DNA from: Thioalkalicoccus limnaeus
GTDB taxonomy: Bacteria; Pseudomonadota; Gammaproteobacteria; Chromatiales; Chromatiaceae
Assembly: GCF_041197575.1 (NCBI RefSeq)
Contig: NZ_JBDKXB010000031.1
Coordinates: forward strand, 1 to 32,343
Length of the DNA stretch: 32,343 bases
Direction: 5' to 3'
Shown in pieces: positions 8,600 to 17,271 of the stretch. A program made the position numbers and the translations under genes. Numbering within the stretch: position 1 is the first letter of the stretch; the number at the start of each line of letters is the position of its first letter. A model generated the notes under the pieces. That model did not search any database, was not told where the DNA came from, and saw nothing but the letters and a program-made list of their open reading frames with translations.

Positions 8600-10381
8600 A
8601 TGGCGTTACCGCAACGCAACCCAGTCACCAGCCCGTTCGACGAGCCGCAGTGGCGGGCGGTGCAGTCCCTGCTCGAGGACTTGTCACCGGCGCAGATGGC
8701 CTGGGTCAGCGGGTACCTCGCGGGACTGGCGCGGGTCGAGCCCGCGCCCGCCGCGGAACCACCTGCGGCCGAGCCAATCACGATCCTCTACGGCTCCCAG
8801 ACCGGGAACGCCAAGTCCGTCGCGGAGCGGCTCGGCGCTCGCGCGCTCGAGCAGGGGCTCGCGGCGAGCGTGCTGGGGATGGCCGACTACCATCCGCGGA
8901 AGCTCGCGAAGGAGCGCTGGGTCCTGCTGGTCGTTAGCACCCACGGCGAGGGCGAGCCGCCCGAAAACGCCCACGCACTGCATTCCTTCGTCCATGATGC
9001 CCAAGCCCCGCGCCTGGAACGGCTGCGCTACGCGGTGCTGGCCCTCGGAGATTCGAGCTACGAACACTTCTGCCGCACGGGCCAGGAGTTCGATCAGCGT
9101 CTGGCGGACCTCGGCGCCCAGCGGCTGATGCCGCTGCAATGCTGCGACCTGGATTTTCAGGCCGAGGCGAAACGCTGGTCGGACGGCGCGCTCGAGCGTC
9201 TCTCCGAGCTGACGACGCGGCGCGCCAGCAATGTCGTCGCACTGCCCGGGCTGTACCGCCCCGCGCCGCGCGCCCATGATCGCGACAACCCGTTCGCTGC
9301 GACCCTGCTCGAAAACCGCCAGATCACGACCGCCGACGCCATCGCCGACGTGCGCCATCTGGCGCTCGAGATCGACCCGCGAGCGGTGCGTTTTCAACCG
9401 GGCGATGCGCTCGGTGTCTGGTTTCGCAACGACCCGAACTTGGTGGCTGTGTTGCTGGACCAGCTGGGTCTCGACGGCGACAGCCCGGTCCGCCTCGACG
9501 ACGAGGAATCGAGCCTGCATCAGGCGCTCAGCGAGCGCCTGGAGCTGACTCGGCTGCACCCCAAGACCCTGTCCGGCTGGGCGCCGCGCGCGTCAGGACC
9601 GGACCTCGCGGAGCTGGCTGCCGATGGCGCGCGGGTCCGCGATTGGATCGCGACACGCCAGTTCATCGATCTGGTCACCGCGTATCCGGCCGCGATCGAG
9701 GCCCAGGACCTGGCGGCCTTGCTGCCGCCCCTGACGCCGCGCCTGTACTCGATCGCCTCGAGCCAGGCCGCGTTCGAGGACGAGGTGCACCTGACGGTCT
9801 CGTTGGTTCGCTCGGCGACGGCTGGCGCAGAACGGCTCGGCGGCGCGACCGGTTTCCTGTGCGAACGGCTGGCGCGCGGGGCATCGGTCGGTGTCTATGT
9901 CGTCGAGAACCCTGGGTTCCGGCTGCCCGAGGACGGCTCAACCCCGGTCATCCTGATCGGGGCCGGGACCGGCGTCGCGCCCTATCGCGCCTTCCTGCAA
10001 CAACGTGCCGCGCACGGCGACAGCGGGCGCAACTGGCTCATCTTCGGCAACCGCCATTTCCGCCGCGATTTTCTCTATCAGCTCGACTGGCTGGGCCATC
10101 GCGACGCCGGGCGGCTGAACCGTGTGAGTCTCGCCTTCTCGCGCGACGGCGCCGAGCGGCGTTACGTGCAGCACCGACTGCGCGACGAGGGCACCGAGCT
10201 CTACCGTTGGCTCGAGGAGGGCGCGCACCTGTATGTCTGCGGCGGAACCGCGATGGGTCAGGCCGTTCACGCGGCCCTGCTCGAAGCGATCGCCGCCGCG
10301 GCCGGCCGCGACGCGGCGGCGGCCAGCGACTATGTCGACAACCTGCGCCACGACGGGCGCTACCACCGGGATCTCTACTGA
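8600..10381 (+). CDS. cysJ: NADPH sulfite reductase flavoprotein (alpha) subunit
   Basis: This 593-residue diflavin reductase passes electrons from NADPH through FAD and FMN to the CysI hemoprotein. The order of domains is a short N-terminal helix (SPAQMAWVSGYLAGL), the FMN-binding flavodoxin domain with YGSQTGNAKS at residues 64-73, the FAD-binding module with RLYSIASS near residue 380, and the NADPH domain with GAGTGVAPYRAF near residue 455 and GNRHFRRDFLYQLDW. The C-terminus YVDNLRHDGRYHRDLY is typical and complete. The ATG at 8600 has a modest AGGGG nine bases upstream. Its stop overlaps the cysI start (TGATG), which indicates tight coupling. Confidence 0.95.
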   Translation: MALPQRNPVTSPFDEPQWRAVQSLLEDLSPAQMAWVSGYLAGLARVEPAPAAEPPAAEPITILYGSQTGNAKSVAERLGARALEQGLAASVLGMADYHPRKLAKERWVLLVVSTHGEGEPPENAHALHSFVHDAQAPRLERLRYAVLALGDSSYEHFCRTGQEFDQRLADLGAQRLMPLQCCDLDFQAEAKRWSDGALERLSELTTRRASNVVALPGLYRPAPRAHDRDNPFAATLLENRQITTADAIADVRHLALEIDPRAVRFQPGDALGVWFRNDPNLVAVLLDQLGLDGDSPVRLDDEESSLHQALSERLELTRLHPKTLSGWAPRASGPDLAELAADGARVRDWIATRQFIDLVTAYPAAIEAQDLAALLPPLTPRLYSIASSQAAFEDEVHLTVSLVRSATAGAERLGGATGFLCERLARGASVGVYVVENPGFRLPEDGSTPVILIGAGTGVAPYRAFLQQRAAHGDSGRNWLIFGNRHFRRDFLYQLDWLGHRDAGRLNRVSLAFSRDGAERRYVQHRLRDEGTELYRWLEEGAHLYVCGGTAMGQAVHAALLEAIAAAAGRDAAAASDYVDNLRHDGRYHRDLY

Positions 10382-12066
10382 TGACGGCGACAACCCACCC
10401 GAACGAAGGGATCAAGCTGCGCAGCAACTTTCTGCGCGGCACCCTGCGCGAGAGCCTGGTCGACGAGCTGACCGGGGCCATGAGCCCGGAGGACACCCAG
10501 ATCAGCAAGTTCCACGGCTTCTACCAACAGGACGACCGCGATCAGCGCCAAACCCGCCGCGACCGGTTCCTCGAACCCGACTACGCGTTCATGCTCCGCG
10601 CCCGGCTCCCCGGGGGCGTCTGCACACCGACCCAATGGCTGGCCATCGACGGGATCGGCCGCGAACTGGCAGCCGGGAGCCTGCGCCTGACGACGCGCCA
10701 GAGCTTTCAGTACCACGGCATCCTCAAACACCGGCTCGAGGCCGTGATCCGCGGCATCAACCAGGTCATGATCGACTCGATCGGCGGCTGCGGCGATGTC
10801 AACCGCAATGTCGTCTGCAACCCGAATCCGATCGAATCCAGCCTGCACCAGGAGGTCCATGCCTGGGCTCAGCGCATCAGCGAGCACCTGCTGCCGCGCA
10901 CCCGCGCCTACCACGAGCTCTGGCTCGATGGCGAACGGGTCGCCGGCGGCGAGGAGGTCGAGCCCATCTATGGCCCGACCTATCTGCCACGCAAGTTCAA
11001 GACCGCGGTCGCCGTCCCGCCGCACAACGATGTCGACGTCTACGCCAACGATCTCGGTTTCATCGCGATCGCCAAGGCCGGGCGCCTGGTCGGTTTCAAT
11101 GTCGTCGCCGGCGGCGGGATGGGCGCCACGCACGGGGACCCGACGACCTTCCCACGACTAGCCGATCCGCTCGGTTTCATCGCGCCCGACCAGACGCTGG
11201 CCGTGGCCGAGGCGGTCGTCACGACCCAGCGCGACTTCGGCGACCGGGTCAGCCGCCAGCATGCGCGCCTGAAGTACACGATCGAACGCATGGGGCTCGC
11301 CGCCTTTCGCGACGAGGTCGCGCGGCGCGCCGGCATCCGTTTCGCGCGACCAAGGCGCGTGCGCTTCACCGATCAGGGCGACCGCTATGGCTGGGTCAAG
11401 GGGGTCGACGATCACTGGCATCTGACGCTGTACATCGAGAACGGGCGCTTGGTCGACACCCCGCGCCAGGGGCCGATGGCCGGGCTGCGCGAGATCGCGC
11501 GGATCCATCACGGCGACCTACGGATCACGCCGAACCAGAATCTCGTCGTCGCTCGCGTGCCCGAGGCCCAGCGCGCCGACATCGAGCACTTGGCGCGCGA
11601 CCACGGGCTGCTCGCCGAGGGCCACTCGATGCTGCGCCGACAGGGCATCGCCTGTGTCGCACTGCCGACCTGTCCACTGGCGATGGCCGAGGCGGAACGC
11701 TATTTCCCGGACCTGCTCGACCAGATCGAACGCCTGGCCAAGCGGCACGGCCTCGAGGACCCGGGGCTCGTGGTTCGCATGACGGGCTGTCCGAACGGAT
11801 GCGCGCGTCCCTATCTGGCCGAACTGGCGCTGATCGGCAAGGGGCCGGGCCGCTACAACCTGATGCTCGGTGGCGACGGGATCGGCACCCGGCTCAACCA
11901 CCTGTTTCGCGAGAACCTCGACGAGGCCGGTCTGCTGGCCGAGATCGACCAGCTGCTGGGCCGCTACGCCGCCGAACGCCACGCCGACGAAGGGTTCGGC
12001 GATTTCGTCATCCGCGCCGGTCTAGTCCGGCCGATGGCCCGTCCCTCGGAGACCCACGATGCTTGA
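10381..12066 (+). CDS. cysI: NADPH sulfite reductase hemoprotein (beta) subunit
   Basis: This 561-residue siroheme/4Fe-4S enzyme reduces sulfite to sulfide with six electrons from CysJ. The cluster and siroheme cysteines are C425 and C431 (CVALPTC) and C470 and C474 (CPNGC), the canonical C-x5-C and C-x3-C spacing of assimilatory sulfite reductases. The N-terminal parachute residues and LTTRQSFQYHG (sulfite/siroheme contact region) are present. The true start is the ATG at 10381 overlapping the cysJ stop; the frame stays open further upstream, but that part lies within cysJ. Its end overlaps cysH by 8 bp. Confidence 0.96.
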   Translation: MTATTHPNEGIKLRSNFLRGTLRESLVDELTGAMSPEDTQISKFHGFYQQDDRDQRQTRRDRFLEPDYAFMLRARLPGGVCTPTQWLAIDGIGRELAAGSLRLTTRQSFQYHGILKHRLEAVIRGINQVMIDSIGGCGDVNRNVVCNPNPIESSLHQEVHAWAQRISEHLLPRTRAYHELWLDGERVAGGEEVEPIYGPTYLPRKFKTAVAVPPHNDVDVYANDLGFIAIAKAGRLVGFNVVAGGGMGATHGDPTTFPRLADPLGFIAPDQTLAVAEAVVTTQRDFGDRVSRQHARLKYTIERMGLAAFRDEVARRAGIRFARPRRVRFTDQGDRYGWVKGVDDHWHLTLYIENGRLVDTPRQGPMAGLREIARIHHGDLRITPNQNLVVARVPEAQRADIEHLARDHGLLAEGHSMLRRQGIACVALPTCPLAMAEAERYFPDLLDQIERLAKRHGLEDPGLVVRMTGCPNGCARPYLAELALIGKGPGRYNLMLGGDGIGTRLNHLFRENLDEAGLLAEIDQLLGRYAAERHADEGFGDFVIRAGLVRPMARPSETHDA

Positions 12067-12778
12067 AGCGAATCTCGAAGCCCTGTTGCGCGGCGACCCG
12101 GCGGCCTTGCGCGAGGCCAATCGCGTGCTGGAGGCCAAGTCGGCCCCGGAGCGTGCCCGGTGGGCGCTCGAGCGGCTGCCGGAAAACCATGTGCTGTCGT
12201 CGAGCTTCGGCACCCAGTCGGCCGTCATGCTCCACATGATGACGCGGCTGCGCCCCGAACTCCCGGTGGTCCTGATCGACACCGGTTACCTGTTCCCGGA
12301 AACCTACCGGCTGATCGATGACCTGACGGAGCGACTCGACCTGAACCTGAAGGTCTATCGGCCGGCGCTGTCGTCCGCCTGGCTGGAAGCGCGGCTCGGA
12401 CGCCTCTGGGAACAGGGGCCGGCCGGGCTTGATCAGTACAACCAGATCGCGAAGGTCGAGCCGATGGAGCGGGCCCTCGCCGAGCTCAACGCGACCACCT
12501 GGTTCGCCGGTCTGCGGCGCGAACAGGCACGGTCACGCGCGGCCTTACCCGTGCTCCGGTTTCAGGACGGGCGCCTGAAGGTCCATCCGATCATCGACTG
12601 GACCAGCCTCGACGTGCATCGCTATCTGCACCAGCACGACCTGCCCGATCACCCGCTGCGCGATCGCGGATACGCCTCGGTCGGCGACGTCCACACGACC
12701 TGGCCACTGCTCCCCGGCATGCGCGAGGAGGACACCCGGTTCTTCGGCCTCAAACGCGAGTGCGGCCTGCACCGGTGA
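12059..12778 (+). CDS. cysH: Phosphoadenylyl-sulfate (PAPS) reductase
   Basis: This 239-residue enzyme reduces PAPS to sulfite in assimilatory sulfate reduction. SSFGTQSAV (residues 48-56) is the modified P-loop, and ECGLH at the C-terminus carries the catalytic Cys235. WFAGLRREQARSRAALPVL is the substrate arm. The paired cysteines that ligate the 4Fe-4S cluster of APS reductases are absent, so this is the thioredoxin/glutaredoxin-dependent PAPS type. PAPS as substrate implies an APS kinase elsewhere. It overlaps cysI by 8 bp, completing the cysJIH operon. Confidence 0.94.
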   Translation: MLEANLEALLRGDPAALREANRVLEAKSAPERARWALERLPENHVLSSSFGTQSAVMLHMMTRLRPELPVVLIDTGYLFPETYRLIDDLTERLDLNLKVYRPALSSAWLEARLGRLWEQGPAGLDQYNQIAKVEPMERALAELNATTWFAGLRREQARSRAALPVLRFQDGRLKVHPIIDWTSLDVHRYLHQHDLPDHPLRDRGYASVGDVHTTWPLLPGMREEDTRFFGLKRECGLHR

Positions 12779-12991
12779 TCCGGGTCGTCACGCAAACCGC
12801 GGCGTTGGCGCGCAATGTGCTTTCTTTTTTGCGATCCGGTGTCGCGGACTGGGCCGCGGCACCGGAGCCGCCCGATCCATCCGGATCGGGTCAACGCAAG
12901 TCGACGAGGCCACCGCCACGACCGGCGCCCACCCTCCTCGGGCGCCTGCCGAACACGCGCTGGGCCGAGTCATGAGCCGGAGGACAAAGAG

Positions 12992-13858
12992 ATGGCGCCA
13001 ATGAAGCCCGAAGAGGTCAAAGAGATGCTGCGACAGGTCAAGTTTCCTGGTCGCTCGCGCGACATCGTCGCACTCGGATTCGTCAAGAGCATCGCGGTGC
13101 AGGGTTCGCATATCGAGGTCGAATTGACACCGGACAGCATCAAGGTCGACAAGGTGACGGCGATGGAAGAGGACGTCCGGGCATTGCTGCAAGGGGCTCA
13201 GTTCGAATCGATCGAGATCCACACCGAGCCGCCGTACGATGACGATTCGATGCTGCTCGGCGGTGCCTCGGTGAATCCGCTGCAGGTCGACCTGACCGAA
13301 TACGGGTTGGATCCGAGCCCGGACTTGACCGGCGCAGTCGCCGGGGCCGGCGCGCCGCACATCAAGGATCTGCTGTCATCGGCCACCTCGAAAGGCGGAC
13401 CGACGGCCGAGGCTCAGGCCGCCGCCGAGGCCGCGGCGATGGAGATGGCCCCGGTGGAAGGGCCGCAAGGCAACTCGGATCCGACCTACGAAGGCCCACT
13501 ACCGGTCTTCCAATGGCAGGTCGACCCCGAGAACACCGAGGCCGGGGTCACCAAGGTCAAATTCAGTGTCGACAGCTGGAACTACGTGGTGCTCTGGCTC
13601 CAGCACCGCGACGCCGACCTGGTCTATGCCTCGATCCAGGCCCGCCATTGGATCTCGATCGGTGGCAAGGCGCGGCCGAACCCCGCGGGCCGCACCGAGG
13701 CGGTCAATCTCGTCTTCGATCCGCGGCGCGGCGGCGTCGTCGCGATCTACGGCACCGTCAAGGACTTCCGGCCCTTCGTCGAGGCCTTTCATCGCGCCTA
13801 CACCGGGGACACCCGCGACACCAGTCCCTCGCACAGGATACCCGACGAGGCCGCCTGA
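12992..13858 (+). CDS. MIP18/DUF59-like domain protein, cysteine-free, next to cysH
   Basis: The product is 288 residues with three visible parts. Residues 5-80 resemble the MIP18/DUF59 domain that also begins Mrp proteins (KFPGRSRDIVALGFVKSI, then a beta strand IEVEL). Residues 110-165 are an Ala/Pro-rich linker. Residues 170-272 form a conserved-looking C-terminal domain with VDSWNYVVLWLQHRDADLVY and VAIYGTVKDFRPFVEAFHRA. The conserved cysteine of FeS-assembly DUF59 proteins is missing, and there is no cysteine in the whole protein. The ATG at 12992 has GGAGG eight bases upstream. It follows cysH by 213 bp on the same strand. Function is unknown; a link to FeS or siroheme enzyme assembly is only suggested by the domain and neighbourhood. 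Confidence 0.8.
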   Translation: MAPMKPEEVKEMLRQVKFPGRSRDIVALGFVKSIAVQGSHIEVELTPDSIKVDKVTAMEEDVRALLQGAQFESIEIHTEPPYDDDSMLLGGASVNPLQVDLTEYGLDPSPDLTGAVAGAGAPHIKDLLSSATSKGGPTAEAQAAAEAAAMEMAPVEGPQGNSDPTYEGPLPVFQWQVDPENTEAGVTKVKFSVDSWNYVVLWLQHRDADLVYASIQARHWISIGGKARPNPAGRTEAVNLVFDPRRGGVVAIYGTVKDFRPFVEAFHRAYTGDTRDTSPSHRIPDEAA

Positions 13859-13995
13859 CAAGGCCCCCGAGCCTTCGCTCCAGCTCAGTCGGCGGAGGAC
13901 GGCCTCCGGCCCCTTCCGCCCTCGCCCGTCCTTCCGCTTCTCCGCTACACTTGGGGCCATATCGTCACAACAGGTCCGACGATACCAAGAACATC

Positions 13996-14116
13996 ATGTC
14001 CGCCATCCTGAAGATCACGGAAGCCAAGGCGAAGTTCTCCTAGGTCGTGGAGCGGCTCAGTCAGGGCGAGGAGATCATCGTCACACGAATGGGCGCCCCA
14101 TCGCGCGCATCACGCG
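13996..14116 (+). pseudogene. Decayed Phd/YefM-type antitoxin
   Basis: Reading from the ATG at 13996 gives MSAILKITEAKAKFS, an in-frame TAG at 14041-14043, then VVERLSQGEEIIVTRMG, the hallmark N-terminal half of Phd/YefM antitoxins. After MG the frame must shift (one base lost near 14094) to read RPIARITR, the conserved continuation. The C-terminal toxin-binding half is absent. An internal stop plus a frameshift plus truncation mark it as a relic. It precedes the VapC fragment directly, as in intact operons. Confidence 0.75.
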
Positions 14117-14119
14117 TTG

Positions 14120-14275
14120 CGATTATCTCACCTCAACGTCTATCGGACCCTCCCGATGTACCATCGCGATCCTCTCAACAGGATGCTGATCGCACAGGCG
14201 AGAGCGGAGGCCTTAGCGCTGGTCTCGCGGGACACGGAGATCGCCGAGTACGACGTCGACGTCCTGGCCTGCTGA
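14120..14275 (+). pseudogene. Decayed VapC-type PIN toxin, C-terminal fragment
   Basis: In the frame ending at the TGA of 14273-14275 the translation reads LPMYHRDPLNRMLIAQAR, then EALALVSRDTEIAEYDVDVL, the characteristic end of VapC PIN-domain RNases (consensus HHRDPFDRLLIAQA). The N-terminal two thirds with the first catalytic acids are missing. The fragment begins a few bases after the antitoxin relic, so one deletion appears to have fused the two. It cannot encode an active nuclease. Confidence 0.7.
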
Positions 14276-14648
14276 GGGGCAAGCGATCAGGCGAATGCAC
14301 CCTGGCCCGTGTGGGCATCCACGGAGTCATCGCAAGGCTTTAATATCGATTATGCCGATATGAATAAACGATATTTTTCGTTTGTACCATCCAAAGCGAA
14401 AAAGATATCCTGATATCCGATAATAACCATTGATGCATTCCTTCGAGTGATACCTGCCGTGAAGGATGGCACTGACCGGCCCGGAGCAGGTGTCATCCGC
14501 AACGGATCGAAGGACGCGGGACAGGGACGCCGTGGGGACCACCGAACAAGGATGAAGCAGGGTTCGTCTGCGAGACCAAAAACATAACGACGCAGACTGG
14601 GATGCTGTACTGGCCAGGCGGCAATCACCACTAGACCAGGAGGAGACA
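14276..14648. other. 373-bp gap with an AT-rich palindromic island
   Basis: No gene is seen. Bases 14340-14435 are strikingly AT-rich. They contain TATCG-N7-CGATA at 14344-14360, a second imperfect copy (TATCC-N7-CGATA) at 14406-14422, and between them an imperfect hairpin pairing GATAT-TTTTCG-TTTG with CAAA-CGAAAA-ATATC (about 14370-14409). This is a plausible control region for the downstream sigma-54 regulator gene, though 230-300 bp away from its start. Confidence 0.4.
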
Positions 14649-16082
14649 ATGGGAGCCCTACCACGAGAAAACCCCGGTGGCTGCACGCAGGAGCCTCTCG
14701 AGACCTTGCCGGTCTGCGAAGGCGTTCTCGTTCTACTCAACGAACCCGGCATGCGGGATTTCGTCAAGGCGGCGCTGCAGCAACACTTTGCACGGATCGA
14801 TACGGCCGCCACCGCCGACGAGGCACGGAAGATGGCGACAGAGACCTGTTATCGCTTCATGATTGCCGACATTCGGCTGCCCGGGGGGCCACGCGGTATC
14901 GAACTGGCACAGGAGCTTCGCGAGCTGAGCTCCCTGGAGATGGACGTCATCTTCATCACCGGGTGCGGCGACGTGCAGGACGAAATCGACGCGATGCGTG
15001 ATGCCACCGCCGATGTCTTGCGCAAACCCTTCCATGCCGAACAGTTGCTGGCGCTGATCAAGCGCGCTGGCGATCGCCGCCGCACCGCGCGCGAGATCTT
15101 TCTGCGCGATCGGGAATCCGACCAGCGACCGGTCCCGGAACGCATCGTTGGCGACAGCGACGCGATCAAGGACCTTTGGCGCACCATCCGCCGGGTCGCC
15201 CCGACCGCGTCGACCGTCCTGATCAAGGGTGAAACTGGAGCCGGCAAGGAGCTGGTCGCCCGATCACTGCACGATCTCAGTGGTCGCCAGGGTAGCTACG
15301 TCCCCGTCAACTGCGGCGCCATCTCGCCCGACCTGATCGAAGGCGAGCTGTTCGGCCACCTGAAGGGCGCCTTCACCGGTGCGCATCAGGCCCGCAACGG
15401 CCTTTTCGGTCATGCCGATGGCGGCACCCTGTTTCTCGACGAGATCGGAGAGATGCCGCTCGGTCTCCAGGCCAAACTATTGCGGGTCCTCGAAGCGCGA
15501 AGCTATCGGCCCGTCGGCGGCAATCAGGAGATTCCGATCAACACCCGGGTCATCGCCGCGACGAATCGTGACTTGGCGGCCGAGGTCCTCGCCGGGCGTT
15601 TTCGCAAGGATCTGTATTACCGGATCAATGTGATCGACCTGCGCCTCCCCCCGCTGCGCGAACGCAAAGATGACATCCCGCGACTGGCGGAACATTTCTT
15701 GACGATCCTATCGGCCGAGCTGGGCGTTCCGAAGCCGGAACTGACCGCATGGGATCGCGAGCAGCTGATCCGTTATGACTGGCCGGGGAACTGCCGCGAG
15801 CTCCGCAATGTCATCGAGCGCTCGCTGCTGCTCGGCAAGCCGCCGTCCTGCTACATCGCTGCGACGGACCCGGCTGGCACCCCCGACAGACCGGTGACGG
15901 AAGCGACCCCCCGTTCACTGGCGACGATGCAGCGGTCCCATATCATGAACGCGCTGTTGGCCGCCGGCGGCAACAAGACGCTGGCCGCGCGCTCGTTGGG
16001 GATCTCGCGCAAAACGGTCGAACGCAAACTCAAGGAATGGGCCGATCCCAACCTCTGCGACACGGGGACCCTGGACGGATGA
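14649..16082 (+). CDS. Sigma-54-dependent response regulator (NtrC family), orphan
   Basis: This 477-residue protein has three domains. The receiver (about 23-140) has the phosphoacceptor Asp74, Thr104 and Lys126, but the usual N-terminal acidic pair is replaced by LLNEP (residues 29-33). The AAA+ domain has Walker A GETGAGKE at 194-201, the sigma-54 contact loop GAFTGA at 240-245 and Walker B TLFLDEIGE at 260-268. The C-terminal Fis-type helix-turn-helix includes NKTLAARSLGISRKTVERKL. GGAGGAG lies five bases before the ATG. No sensor kinase is adjacent. It should activate sigma-54 promoters, but targets are not identifiable here. Confidence 0.93.
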   Translation: MGALPRENPGGCTQEPLETLPVCEGVLVLLNEPGMRDFVKAALQQHFARIDTAATADEARKMATETCYRFMIADIRLPGGPRGIELAQELRELSSLEMDVIFITGCGDVQDEIDAMRDATADVLRKPFHAEQLLALIKRAGDRRRTAREIFLRDRESDQRPVPERIVGDSDAIKDLWRTIRRVAPTASTVLIKGETGAGKELVARSLHDLSGRQGSYVPVNCGAISPDLIEGELFGHLKGAFTGAHQARNGLFGHADGGTLFLDEIGEMPLGLQAKLLRVLEARSYRPVGGNQEIPINTRVIAATNRDLAAEVLAGRFRKDLYYRINVIDLRLPPLRERKDDIPRLAEHFLTILSAELGVPKPELTAWDREQLIRYDWPGNCRELRNVIERSLLLGKPPSCYIAATDPAGTPDRPVTEATPRSLATMQRSHIMNALLAAGGNKTLAARSLGISRKTVERKLKEWADPNLCDTGTLDG

Positions 16083-16109
16083 CCGCCACTCGCTAGGCGG
16101 CTCGGCGGG

Positions 16110-16229
16110 CTAGGCGTCCAATAGCGGGATCCGAGGCTGCGGTCCCCCGCGACGCCACTCGCCGCGCCCGTCTCGTTCCCAGAGCGGCACACGAAACGAG
16201 CGGTAGGCCCGCACCAGCGGACGCGCCAC
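16110..16229 (-). CDS. Possible 39-aa protein coupled to moaA
   Basis: A GTG at 16229 lies two bases after the moaA stop and opens a frame of 39 residues (VARPLVRAYRSFRVPLWERD, ending RIPLLDA). Third codon positions are mostly G or C, like real genes here, and the composition (aromatic and charged residues evenly mixed) is protein-like, unlike the other frames of this stretch. I recognise no family. If real it would be translated by coupling to moaA. Confidence 0.35.
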   Translation of the reverse strand: MARPLVRAYRSFRVPLWERDGRGEWRRGGPQPRIPLLDA

Positions 16230-16230
16230 A

Positions 16231-17271
16231 TCAACCGCCGGTCATATTCATGTGACGGAAGATCACCGGCTTGACCCCGAGGTCGAAATCGTGGCCGCGC
16301 GGCTTGATGGCCATTGCCGCGACGATCGCCTGCTTGACTCGCTCGTCATCGGTCGGGTTCGCGCGCAGCGCGCGCCGCAGGTCGACCGAGTATTCCTGCC
16401 CCAGACAGAGCAGTAGCCGACCCTCGGCGGTGACCCGCACCCGGTTGCAGTCGCCGCAGAAGTTGTGGCTATGTGGCGAGATGAAGCCGATCCGCGTGTC
16501 CTCGCCGGCAACACGGAAGTACTTGGATGGTCCCCCGGTGCTGTCGATCGTCGGGAGCAGATCGAAATGTGCCTCGAGGTCGCGCCGGATCGCGTCGCTC
16601 GAATAGTAGGCCTCGGCGCGGTCATGGTCACCGATGACGCCGAGCGGCATCTCCTCGATGAAGCTGATATCCAATCCGTTCGCGATCGCGAAGCGCACCA
16701 GATCGACGACCTCGTCATGATTGCGGTTCTTCAGGATGACGCTGTTGAGCTTGATGCGCTGGAAGCCGACGGCGCGCGCGGCCTCCAGGCCGGCCAGGGT
16801 CTTGTCGAGCCGCCCGAGCCGCGTGATCTTGCGAAAACGCTCCGGGATCAGCGTATCGAGACTGACGTTGATCCGGGTCACGCCGGCATCCTTCAGCGCA
16901 CGCGAATGACGCGCGAGCTGCGTGCCGTTCGTCGTGATGGTCAGATCGCGGATCTGTTCCAGCGCGCCGAGCCGTTCGAACAACCAGACGACGTTGGGCC
17001 GCACCAACGGCTCACCTCCGGTCACCCGCAACTTGGTCACCCCCAACCCAGCGAAGCACCGCCCGAGCCGCGCAAGCTCCTCGAGCGTGAGGACCTGATG
17101 GCGCGGCAGAAAGGTCATCTGTTCGGACATGCAATAGACGCAGCGCAGATCACACCGATCCGTCACCGACAGCCGCACATAGGTAATGCGGCGACCGAAT
17201 CGATCGATCAAGGCGGCGGGGCGTCGTTCGCCGGACGGCGATCCGCCATCGAATGAGAGCTGTGGATTCAC
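16231..17271 (-). CDS. moaA: GTP 3',8-cyclase (molybdenum cofactor biosynthesis MoaA)
   Basis: This 346-residue radical SAM enzyme converts GTP to 3',8-cyclo-GTP, the first step of molybdopterin synthesis. The radical SAM cluster cysteines are C40, C44 and C47 (CDLRCVYC). The C-terminal GTP-binding 4Fe-4S cluster is C272-x2-C275-x13-C289 (CGDCNRVR to LLLC). The C-terminal Gly-Gly tail, needed for catalysis, is present (MTGG). It starts at a GTG (17271) with GAGAAGG upstream. Molybdenum cofactor would serve nitrate reductase and sulfite-oxidising enzymes, which suits the NarK and sulfur context. It is convergent with the sigma-54 regulator. Confidence 0.95.
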   Translation of the reverse strand: MNPQLSFDGGSPSGERRPAALIDRFGRRITYVRLSVTDRCDLRCVYCMSEQMTFLPRHQVLTLEELARLGRCFAGLGVTKLRVTGGEPLVRPNVVWLFERLGALEQIRDLTITTNGTQLARHSRALKDAGVTRINVSLDTLIPERFRKITRLGRLDKTLAGLEAARAVGFQRIKLNSVILKNRNHDEVVDLVRFAIANGLDISFIEEMPLGVIGDHDRAEAYYSSDAIRRDLEAHFDLLPTIDSTGGPSKYFRVAGEDTRIGFISPHSHNFCGDCNRVRVTAEGRLLLCLGQEYSVDLRRALRANPTDDERVKQAIVAAMAIKPRGHDFDLGVKPVIFRHMNMTGG

